Of a stretch of DNA of 64,000 nt, positions 19,926-30,539 are shown in pieces. Position 1 is the first letter of the stretch. Every line of letters begins with the position of its first letter. The stretch is from Capitulum mitella (Eukaryota; Arthropoda; Thecostraca; Pollicipedomorpha; Pollicipedidae). The notes beneath the pieces are model-generated. The model saw nothing but the letters and a program-made list of their open reading frames with translations. It ran no database searches and was not told the DNA's origin. The stretch covers positions 496,001 through 560,000 of the forward strand of contig CP099840.1 in NCBI GenBank assembly GCA_030062745.1. The letters are read 5' to 3'. Made by a program: the position numbers and the translations under genes.

Positions 19926-20379
19926 GCCTTTCATGTCGACTGACGCGGATGCACGCCGAAATTGGTTTTCCGCCATTGCATGAACTCGTACTTTGGAAGA
20001 CTTCCATGAAGCCGACGAGAGCGATCATCGAGGAAGAAAAATAAAGAAAGGCGATTATACGAAACCGGCAAAATGCCGTGTTGAAATATTTTCGGTGTTT
20101 TACATTGGTTACTGCCAGGCGCAGATTCAGAATTTCGAGAGAGGAGGCGCGATGGAAAGGGGTCGCAGCTTTCCGAACCCCGAACTTCTATCTAAACACA
20201 GGAATTTCCTGGAAATGCGCCCAAAAGCACCTCAAAACATCGGACGTGAGCACGCACACTTCTGTCTTGGAGCCGAGCCTAAATCTTCAAGCCATATCAC
20301 GTGCAACAGTGCTATTTCGCAGTCCCCAACCCGTTTAGTGTCACCCTCTTGTCCCTTACCCTGTTTCCCCGAGCTGAGA

Positions 20380-20780
20380 CCGTCTGGCGGTGTTGGTGGG
20401 AGGAGGGGGGGGGGGCGGGGGGGGGGGAACCTCAGGAGGGATGGGGAGGGGACGGGGCGCCATCCAACACCGCACAGCCGCCACCTCCTCACTTTACAGT
20501 CGGCGCATCCGCCGGCCCGCTGCCGGGATTACGAGAGCTCGCCGCCTAATGAATGGGGGATCCGGCGGCGGCGGGGCGTTTTTACCCGCAATTGAAAAAT
20601 ACGGGCGTGACGGGCCGCGTCGCCGTCGGCGGCGGATCGTCGGCGCCGACGCGGGATCTTCGGTGCGCGGTAAATCAGCGCGCCGGGCGCCGCTGCTGAT
20701 GAGACGCGCCCGTCCGACAGATCGCCATTAGGCGACCCACGCTACTGCTGGCGAATCGAGACCGCGCCGCGGTAAATACC
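20380..20780. promoter_or_regulatory. G-run and CpG-dense island
   Basis: The segment 20398-20440 contains several long runs of G separated by C or A, a potential G-quadruplex. A CpG-dense patch follows (about 20480-20780) with CCTAATGAATG and GGTAAATCAGCGC words. The open frames here overlap in all three forward frames and lack family similarity. Confidence 0.35.
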
Positions 20781-20802
20781 GCCACAGAGCGCAGCGGACC
20801 TA

Positions 20803-20848
20803 GAGGCGTGACCTGGAGGCGCGACCTGGAGGCGCGACCTGGAGGCGT
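20803..20848 (+). repeat. 13-bp tandem repeat, 3.5 copies
   Basis: Tandem GAGGCGYGACCTG units: one with T and two identical copies with C, then a partial. Confidence 0.85.
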
Positions 20849-22180
20849 CCGACCGCCACCTGTTCGAGGACAGAACCATTCCTCTGGTTATCCCGGCGAC
20901 CATAGTAGCCTCTTCATGTCTGTTGCAAAAACGTTTTGACCTTTTTTGTCTGACGATGTTTGATAGTAAGCTTCTGCTTCACACTATTTTCATTAGGTGG
21001 ATTTTGTTTGAAATCCACGCTGGGGAGCGGTTGGGCTTCCCCGTGAGACTGCCGATTCCGGTCCAATCTGAAACCGGTCCAGAATCGGTTTCAACGACCC
21101 AAAGCTGAAACAAAAGCCCATGATTTGAATTAACCCGTTACATCAATAAACGTGGTAAAACATGTCAGTGGCGCGCAAGGACAGCAAAAAAAAGACGATA
21201 AACGGCCGAACTTCGTGCTCTGGTGTAGGCCTGATCCAAATCCAAGTTTCATTTCAGTTTCGGTCTCAGTTCATAAACGAATCGTCTTTACAAGTGGATT
21301 AATATGCTCTTCAAGTCCATATATAATAAAAGATAAAAAGAGACAAGCCATACGGAACATTACGACTACACAAAAAAGTGCCAGTTACAGATGCATCAAA
21401 TAAAAAGACGTCGGCATGTTAACCAGGGACAAAACCACAGTCCGGGCCATCAGAAAGCACAAAACCTGGCAGCGTCGTCACAGACAGCGTTAAATAGCCG
21501 TAGCCTGTAACATGATGGCATCTCACATATGTTTCACTCCAGAACAAATTCACGACGGATTGAAGAACCTGTGACTTCCGGCGGCAGACAATGTCAGGCG
21601 TCACCACCAGACAAGAAAAAGCCCTACACGACGCCGTCAGGGGAAGGTCTAACTCGCCTGCCAGTCTCACGGTGGAACGCTGAAACAGTGGGTCAAACAG
21701 CAGCGCGTGGGTCACTCTCAGACGTTACCAGCGATGTTGTCCCGGTGGGTCGCCACGTCACGAACACCGCTCCAGTCCAGAAACCCCGGACCGGAGGGAT
21801 ACGATCTCGACCGCGCAACCCGGGGCAACCCGGGGACCAGAGCTCACTGCACTGCCCCTCTGCAGCCTTCCCGTATGACGAACGGCGACACCCCCCCAGA
21901 CTGAGAGGCAGTAGGGGATATTGGGGGGCAATGGGCCTGGGTGAGGAGTTAAGGGAGCTCAGTTGTAAGATGGTGAGAATTTTGTGCTGACAAAGAAGGA
22001 GGGAGTTGCATTTTTGGTAACTTCCTCCTCACTGGACGAGGTCGGGTTAATGTTGACTTACCGCATGCTCACGAAGGGTGAGGGACTAGTGTGCATCCGA
22101 TGGTGTTCCAATGGCAGGATTGTTTTGTTGGCACTGGGGAAGGGTTGCCAACGCGAAGTAAGGTTGTTTGATGATTTTTT
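20849..22180. other. Stretch without recognised gene
   Basis: This holds short open frames only. Small features include inverted GATTCCGGT/ACCGGT words near 21053-21090 and a doubled CAACCCGGGG near 21810-21840. Confidence 0.3.
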
Positions 22181-22735
22181 TTATTTTTCATTTTTAGGGT
22201 CTTTAGGAAGATCGACGTGAGATAGGACTGAACGGCAAGTATGATTTTCTCCGGGCGTGCATTCAGGACAAATAGTTGGTCAGGATAGCTGAGCTGGAGA
22301 CTAGCAGCTGAAATCGTCAAGGCAGAGCACTAGACATCCTTGTGTTAGGTGGGATGACAGGCCGTCCGTGAAGAGGCTGAAGAGAACAGAGCTAACATGG
22401 GGTCCTCGAGGAAAGCCGAGGGACATAGGAAAAAGGAACCGCCCCTTACCATCTGCTGCCGATCGATCAGGTGGCCCTCAAACCATTTCAGGTCACCTCC
22501 GCACCACTGTAGCTTGGTCAGAAGAACGCCATGATCGCCGCTGTTGAAAGCGCGACGGAGATCAATGGAGAAAACAGCCACTGCGTTGCTCCATCGGCGC
22601 ACCGAACAATCCACTCGACGACGCCGACCAAAGCGTGAGCAGTCGCGTGGTATGACCTGCGAAGGTACTGTGACGGAGGTAGAAGACTATGTACGACGAG
22701 ATAGCATACTGTTAAAGATGAGCAGACAGTGTGTG
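22180..22735 (-). pseudogene. Non-LTR retrotransposon reverse transcriptase fragment
   Basis: Read on the minus strand in shifting frames, the segment follows the RT core in order. The template-grip region is RRSYHATAHALVGVVEWIV. The first catalytic block is FSIDLRRAFNSGDHGVLLTK, then KWFEGHLIDRQQMVRG. A PRGPHVSSVLFSLFTDGLSS block corresponds to GVPQGS..PLLF in intact elements. Next comes a CLDDFS block in place of YADD, then LQLSYPDQLFVLNARPEKI. At least two frameshifts and a stop break it. The family is LINE-like (CR1/L2/Jockey-type); I cannot name the clade. It is a dead fragment. Confidence 0.7.
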
Positions 22736-23506
22736 CATACTGTTTTCCACCCACTTTTATACAGACATCGCTGGTAAGATGGAGGAGAGCCTAAAACTGT
22801 AAGCGACGTCGTGCAAACCAGACCTAAGTGAAGAGGCACAACAAAAGCCACCTTTCAGGAAGAGGGAAAGGCATAGGCAAAACGGAAAAAGCGTTGACCA
22901 GATAAAGCAAAGGTTAGAATACCTTGGCTACAGGGGAGCACCTACGAATAACTAGCGGGCATGCCATGGACGTCCACTGCCGTGGAGGGTGGCAGCTCGC
23001 GCAAACTCTGGTATGTTTTCAGGCCTGATTTTGCGGTTTTAATTTTCAGTTGTTCTCAGAATAATTTAAAAATGTGTATGGAAGCAATAGTGGATCCCGG
23101 ACATCGAACATGGGGCATGCTTTCTAATGATTTATCGGTTGTTTTCCATTCAGCTTTGCCAGATTGACTGCCGCAATGGTAATAACATTCAGCGATGGTT
23201 ATAGTCTAAAGAAAACGTTAATGGCGGGTCCAGGAACCCAAACAGGGGTGAATGTCGTCTGTTACTTGGAACGTCAAGTACACTGCTTGCATTTAGAAAA
23301 CCAACCATCGTTCTCATTCTCTGACTCATCACCTGTACTTTTCCTAGGCCCGGCCATGCCAACGCATTTATAGAGACATTCGGTATATACATCTTGGATT
23401 GCTGTTTCGGGTCGAAATCTACCACGTAAAAACGAAAAAACAACCGTACAACGCACGAATGGATGAAAGTCAGATCCTCCCAAAATTCTTGGACCTGGTT
23501 CCACCT

Positions 23507-24734
23507 TTAACCCTATTCCCGGAGGGCCAGCGGTATGGCCGATTCCCGGCAGGGGAGTGGCGGATTCGGCCCTCCCGAGACCTCGAGAACTACTCGTCCG
23601 ATTTCATCGCAACAATGGCAGTCGGTTTGCCATGACGTAAACTACACTTTTCTAAAAAGAAGTTCTCAAAATTTTGAAAAGGGTAGATATAAGGGGGCAA
23701 AAAAGTTGAAATTGGGGATATTTGGACTTCTTATAACTCCGTTGTTTATGGACCGATTTTGATGGAATTAGCATGAATCGAGAGCTTATGGATGGGACTT
23801 TTACCATTGGTCTATACATTTGAAATTTTGAGAAAATTTATAGGCTTTCACAGGATTTCAAAAATAGGAGGATTAGTTTTTCAACAGCTGAATGAACAAA
23901 AGAGGTAAAGGCACTCCTTTGGCTTCTGCTAGTCATGTTACGCTTAAGAAGTACAAATCGTATTACAATGTTTGTATAAGGTTATGTAATTAATGTGTAA
24001 TGTTTGTATAAGGCGGTGCCAGGGAAATGGAAAAGGGGAACTGTCATGGTCACATGTTCTTCAGATCAGCTCTTGATCTTTGACCTTAAAATACCCCCAG
24101 GGACCTTGGAATCACTTAGAATGATCTTGCGTGCATTTTATATTAACTGTAAACGTTTTCAATCATTTGAATTCACTCTATTTCAAAAATTCCTGTTTAG
24201 ACTATTGTGACATAGGGTACACGCGCTGACATTTTAGGTCATAGCTCGGTGACCCGAACTGATATCAAGCTGAAACTTGATATACAAGTAAAGGGTACCC
24301 TTGTACGTCATATATATTCCGGGTTTGGCATTCAAAAAATAGCGCCGACATTATTACTATAAAACTAAATTTTGACTCTTCACCTTGACCTGACCTTGCA
24401 AAGTGACCTCAGATGACCAAAATTGTATCTGCACGTTGCCCAACTATGTACCTATGCATCCATATAACTTTTTAAGTTCTGTCTTAAAAACGCTAGTTTT
24501 GATAGTCATTTTCCTTTTGCTCTCAACAGGGCCAAAATTGACCTGAAGTGCCTCCCAAAAACGGTGCCTGGCTCCGCCCCTCAGCAAGATAGAATTTCAA
24601 AATTTTGTCGCAGTATGAAGAAAAAATAGCCAGGAAAAGTCACCAAGTTTCTTGAAACTGTGTCAAAAAGCCTGGAATTGGCAAGCAAAAAAACCGAGGG
24701 GGCGGATTCAGCCCCCTGCCGGGAATCGGGTTAA
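23507..24734 (+). mobile_element. TTAA element family F1, copy B (most diverged)
   Basis: The element is flanked by TTAA at 23507-23510 and 24731-24734. The left end is CCCTATTCCCGG; the right end reads CCCGATTCCCGG inward, one substitution from the family. It matches 5943-7154 throughout but with more substitutions, and its receptor half-site cluster (24074-24110) is partly eroded. Non-coding. Confidence 0.85.
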
Positions 24735-27066
24735 ACCGTATTGTTGTTTATTAGACATATACCTGGTATGAATGATATGAGACGTGCAGCGTTTTATTTA
24801 TCAGGCCGCATCTTGTTTCCAGCACTTAGAAGCCACTTACACGCGACGTTGTAATGCATCACTCCCTTTGAGGTCTCTCGCATCAGTCCTTGACAAACTG
24901 CAGACATCTTACAGACTACCGTTTTTATGGCCGTATGTATGGCTCTGCCACAAAAGTTATGATAGGTATTAGACTCCTTGACAATATGAGGCGTAATCCC
25001 CGTACTGTAGGTAATACATCGTCACAAATACACAGCATGGTAGGTGACAATACTTCGCATAATTCTCTATAGATGTGCTCATCTCCATTGTCTTGGTATC
25101 GCTAAATTTTCCAGAACAATGTTTTTTGCTTCACCCGTCCAGTTTTCGCCGCCTCCTGCTGGGTGCGTCCCTGCCAGTTACGACCCTCCGTTGACAGGTG
25201 GCCGGTTTTGTCGGGGGCATGTTTAGAGGTTGCCTTTCGTAGTAGATCGGACAGCTGGTAGCACGCCGACCAATGAGCAGATGTGTTTCGTGAGCCGTAA
25301 GAGGAAGAAGAGGACCAGCTTCCCATTCATTGCCGTCATGGATAAGTTCCGAGCAACTTCACCAACACAGCTGCGCACTGCGCAGCGTTCTTGGTTGGCG
25401 GAGTGGTATCATCGTTTAACCTGAAATGGGTGATGCGGAATCGCGAGTTCGCGCCTCTGGATAGCCGTTTTCTTTCTTTCTTCTCTATTCTCATTTCTGA
25501 GCACATAGGTTGCATGGAAACATGGGCTGCAGACGTCGGGAACACATGCATTGCACAACGTGATGATATCAAGCGATTGGAAATAATCCATCAGGTATAA
25601 AATATTGGTATCTACCTTGGGGAAGGCGTAAAGCCGATCCTAACCTTAACCGGTTGCGAGCGATATCTTTAATTAAGATATCATTAAAAGGCATTTAGGC
25701 TCCGTCGGAGGAGACAGAGCTCTAATTCCTACCAATGGCAAAAAATACTAAACTCCTGTCTTGCGAAATGTCCGTAAAGTTAAGAATATTGGACACACTC
25801 GACATCCATTTTGGTATTACTTTGTGCATAATTATGCTTGATAAACAACTTGCATTAATGTTTTTGACACGCGCAGTGGAGGGCCCCTGAAAATTACACG
25901 CAGTGGAGGAAAGGCGCGAAATTTTCCACCCCTTCCTCCATCCTTCAAACCTCAGAAACCGGCTAATGACATGAAACTTTCAAAGTGAAAAGCTGTGGGC
26001 AACTACATTTGTCCACATTTCGTGACCCTAGGGCAACGCCTTCGAGGTCATGCCGAGTCAAATTCGATTTCACAGCTTTTGTGGCTTTTTCCTAGAGGAC
26101 TGCCATAGTTGGTCGATAGTATGCCAAAATCAGACATCCTTATTTTAAGGGAGATCCACGATGGCTGCAAACAAATTACAACATTTAACTTCAGATCGCT
26201 CGTATGTCACCTAATATCGCCGTTGGTAGCGCATGGCCGGGGAGAGGCGATCGGCTGGTTTTGCCGCTCTACAGTTGACTGTACGGGGCGATACCTCCAA
26301 AAATGCCCATCTCATTTTTTTCCGTTTTGACGACGCACTAGATATCAGTTTAGTGTGCGAAAATAGACAATCCGCGACAAACGTGAAGTCGGAGGCGGGG
26401 AATGGATTTCATCCCCTCCACTGGATTCCGGCCCTTTCGGAACGCCTTGTCATTTCAGGGAAGCCTCCGCAAAAACGTTTTACACTGTCGCTATTCTAAA
26501 GAATGATTTATGTCTTACACTATACCAAATATACATTTACGCCATATCAAACGAAACATTTTTGTCGAACTTCTCCTTCCCCCCTCGGTACCCGGTCAGC
26601 AAAAATAATTTGGCCATGTCCCTTTCCCCTTTATGAAACGTTCCTAAGCCTCTGCGGTAATACCATATACTATTACTGCATAGGTTTTCACGACAGTGCG
26701 AAAACGACTGTCGCCCGCTTCATTCGTTTCGTTGAAATGATGCGTATCGAAAGGCATGCATATCATGCACCATTGGTAATCTGGGCGAACGGTTCAGATC
26801 CAGCCAAGTTAAACAAAAGTTGCAGTTATGCAAAGCCATCCAATGGAAGACATCGGTGGCATGAGTGGATCGATGCTAGTGACACCATGGTTTCAAAAGT
26901 TACGCTCCGACTGGTCAACCCGGGCTTATTGGATCGGGAATGGATAACTGACCTACCATTTACTCTTTTCTGTTCGCATTATCTTGACGTCACTTGAAAT
27001 GTCTGATATGGGTAGAATATGCATATCCGTGCTTTCCACATTCACAGCCTTAATGCTTACGCTTCT
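24735..27066. other. Stretch without recognised gene
   Basis: I see no family-level coding similarity. The 164-codon open frame at 26503-26997 has no recognisable domain. A short inverted repeat GATATCTT/AAGATATC lies at 25662-25682. Two AcGCAGTGGAGG-like words lie near 25870-25910. Confidence 0.3.
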
Positions 27067-27750
27067 TTAACCCTCGCCAGACAGGAGGGATTTTCATTCG
27101 CACCGATGACTGGGGGATGGGCATGCACCCTCCTCCCCATTTCGCCCCTATTTGAGCTTGCGCCTCTGGACAAGAAGAAATCGATAGCCGTATGCCCAAG
27201 GAATCCAATGGTAACCGTGTCAACTCCATCAGGTCAGTCAGTGACCCCCTAGGTCAGGTCAAACTTTATGTTTGGGAGCTATAAATATATGTTCTTCAGT
27301 TAAAAACGGCACATTTGGGACCTGGTAGGCCTAAAATCGTCCCGCTCCAAAAAAAATCTGCGAGGGAACCATTCTGAGGCCAGAAAGGTCATCTAAGGTC
27401 ATTGACCTTGTTGGACCCTTAGAAGGTGATTGGGCTGTCTAAAATGACCTGCTTTCATGTGCGCTGTCATTCTGAACCGATTCCATGCCCGTCATCTGCC
27501 GTTTATGCATGTCTATTACCACAGAAAAGTAAATAAACCATGTGACGCAAAAATCGCTCTGCAAGGTTTCAGTAATGACGTCATGACTCGGTGGTCTGAG
27601 ACAAGATGGGATCACCCTTTTCCAAAACATGTGCAATGAATGTGTCGCCAGCTACGTTAAAGTTCACGGCGCTGTCGTGCACCGTTTTGCCGTGGTCCCG
27701 GAAGCACTGCCTGGGGGGTGGCATCCACCCCCTTGTCCGGCGAGGGTTAA
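27067..27750 (+). mobile_element. TTAA element family F4 (short)
   Basis: The element is 684 bases, flanked by TTAA at 27067-27070 and 27747-27750. The ends are CCCTCGCCAGACAGG on the left and CCCTCGCCGGACAAGG (inward) on the right, an almost perfect inverted repeat. A palindrome GGGGGTGGCATCCACCCCC lies just inside the right end. Internally it holds a perfect DR4 (AGGTCA-TCTA-AGGTCA, 27386-27401) overlapping a perfect inverted repeat with one spacer (AGGTCA-T-TGACCT, 27396-27408). Non-coding, piggyBac-type MITE by its ends. Confidence 0.8.
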
Positions 27751-29175
27751 GTTCTTCTCATTGCCAACCGATAAAATATTGGGGGCCAAGTCCCACACTG
27801 TGAAGGGGCCCGGCCTAGCACTGGGGGAAGGGGGAGTTCAACATTGGGAGGTCAGCTGAAGACGGGGGATGCCCCCCCCCCCCACCCAAGACACAAAGTT
27901 CTGGCCTTGGTAATGTGTGTGTATATATGCTGAAATATATTCGGGTGAGTTAAGTGCTCCTTTGTAAATAAGCGCAGTATATGTCCGTTTAACCTCGTGT
28001 CATTACCATTAATCTTATATAACCATTAATTATATGGCGAATGCCATATAATTATCATAAAGGTTTCTTGTGTACACAATATGAACCAGGGCCTATTTTA
28101 ACATGTTAACTGGGGGGGCAAATGCCCCCCCAGTCGGACACTTTGCCCCCCCCAGTCAAGATCCTTTGCCCATGCAAAGAAAAAACAGCCAAGTGTACTA
28201 GCGTACCCAGGAAGGTATTCCATAAAGCGCTGCGCTCGCAAAGCAGCATCTTATCAACGAAGGATGTGTTGAATCACTGAGTAATGTGAGAGCACACTTA
28301 GAAGCATCACTTTATAACACGTGACCGCTGGCGAACGTGTTTCGTAATTAGTACGCCGGCACCCGATGCCGCGATTGTCTGGTGAGCGGCCAAGACGTTT
28401 CATTGCTTCGTAAGCACGTTAAAAATGATGATAACCATCTTTGATGTGTTCAAGCGCAAGAAAACTGAAGGGCGAGCTGGTGCGCAGGGCGGTTTCGCTA
28501 TGGTGAGATAAGGTTTATATGAATGCGGTAACAGTCCAGCAGTGCTGTAGTTATCACCAATCATCCTGATCTGAAAACCCTACTAAAATCCCAGTACCTG
28601 ATTGGTAGAACTTCATTGAACTACGCGGTTAAACCCGAGTTTTACGCGAGGAAAACGGAAAATTAATCAGTCATTATTAAAACCGTCAATCTTGCCGCTC
28701 CTAGTGCATGGGTTTGAGCATCCCATGAGCATGCTTCATCTGCTTAACGAACATGGCATGGCCCAGACTGCAGATAATGACAAATGTTGATGATATCTCA
28801 CTGAGGCGGGCCTAAGGCGAATGTTTTAATCTGAGGTGACTTTTTTTATTTTGGGGCCGATAACCTGGAAATGGAGAAGTTTGTTCTGCCTGTGTTGGGA
28901 CAGCTTTTACACTTCTGCGCAGTGTTGAAAAACATATGAGCAAAATTCAGTGAGAAAATGTATTTTGGGGATAGATTAGATCAACAGAAACTATCCCGCA
29001 GGCAACCTACTGTCTCATTTAGTGAAGAATCGAAGCTGCCGCAACATCTCGCCAATATTCTGGCCATCGTTTGCAGACTGTGACTTATATATTTGAAGTA
29101 CCACGCCTTACCATGCCACGGTAACCCACGGTGCCGGTCTGGCAATTTCCCGCGCGTTCTTAGACGTCAGGATGT
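27751..29175. other. Stretch with G/C-clamped hairpins
   Basis: No gene was recognised. The palindrome GGGGGGGCAAATGCCCCCCC at about 28112-28131 follows a TTAAC, and a second C run lies near 28147. A 12-to-14-base C run near 27872 follows GGGGGAT. These resemble the subterminal palindromes of the TTAA elements but no matching terminus pair was found. Confidence 0.35.
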
Positions 29176-30393
29176 TTAACCCTATTCCCGGAGGGCTAGA
29201 CGGTATGGCCGATTCCCGGCAGGGGGGGGCGGATTCGGCCCCCCCCTGAGATCTCGAGAACTACTTATCCGATTTCATCGCAACAAACGGCAATCGATTT
29301 GCCGTCACGTGAACTACATTTTGATAAAAAGAAATTTTCAAAATTTTGAAATTTGTGGATACAGGGGGGCAAAAATGTCAAAATGGGGGGTACTTTTTGA
29401 CTTCTTATAACTCCGTTGTTTATGGACCGATTTCGATGAAACTGGCATCAATCAAGAGATTATGGATAGGGCTTTTACCATGGGTATGCAAATCTGAAAT
29501 TTTGAGAAAATTCATGGGCGTTCACAGGGTTTCAAAAATAGGGGGATAAGTTTTCTAATAACGGAATGAACAAAAAAGGTAAAAACACTTTTTTAGCTTC
29601 TGCTAGTCATGTTATGCTAAAGAAGTACAAATCGCATTACAATGTTTGTATAATGTTAGCATAGGCGGTGCCAGGGACATGAGAAAGGGGGAACTGTCAT
29701 GGTCACACGTTTCTCAGATCACCTTGTGACTTTTGACCTTAAATGACCTCCAGTGACCTTGGGGTCACCTGGAATGATGTCGTGTGCATTCAATATTATC
29801 TGTAAACGTTTTTGATCGATCAAATTCACTCTATTCCAAAAAATTCATTTTTTGGCTTTTGCGATATAGGGTACGTGCACTGACATTTCAGGTCATAGCT
29901 CCGTGACCCGACCTGATATCAAGCTGAAACTTGGTACACAAGTAGAGGGCATCTTTCTGCGTCATATATATTCCGGGTTTGGCATTTGAAAAAACGGCGC
30001 CGAAATTATTGCGAAAAAACAAATTTTGACTTTTGACCTTGACCTGACCTTGTAAAGTGACCTCAGATAAACAAAATTACATATGCACATTTCCCAACTA
30101 TTTAGCTATATATTCATATAAAGTTTTAGGTTCTATCTTAAAAACTCTGTTTTTGGCAGACATTTTCCTTTTACCCTCAACATGGCCAAAAATGACCTGA
30201 GGTGCCTCCCAAAAACGTTGCCTGGCTCCGCCCCTGAGCAAAATAGAATTTCGAAATTTTGTCACGGCGCGTAGAGGGAATAGCTAGGAAAAGTGACCAA
30301 GTTTCGTGAAGCTGCGTTAAAAAGCCTGGAATTGGCAAGCAAAAAACTCGAGGGGGGGCGGATTCCGCCCCCCCCTGCCGGGAATAGGGTTAA
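29176..30393 (+). mobile_element. TTAA element family F1, copy C
   Basis: The element is 1,218 bases, flanked by TTAA at 29176-29179 and 30390-30393, with the perfect CCCTATTCCCGG inverted ends and a G/C-clamped palindrome at each end. The half-site series at 29727-29770 (TGACTT-T-TGACCT-TAAA-TGACCT-CCAG-TGACCT) differs from copy A by one base. Non-coding. It ends about 150 bases before the transposase-like pseudogene but is not part of it. Confidence 0.88.
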
Positions 30394-30539
30394 GGACCAC
30401 CTGCGTCAATGCAAAAAGTGCCTTTTATAACGGAAGTCTGTGCCACTATGGCTGCACCACGAGAAAAAAACCGAATTTTGGTTGACCGGTGCTCAGACCT
30501 GCCTTCGCGGGCAGAAGTGCAGCAGCAATATTTTCAGTC

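Noticed and set aside
26503-26997. 164-codon + strand open frame
   Set aside because: No domain, motif or splice context was found. The length is compatible with chance.
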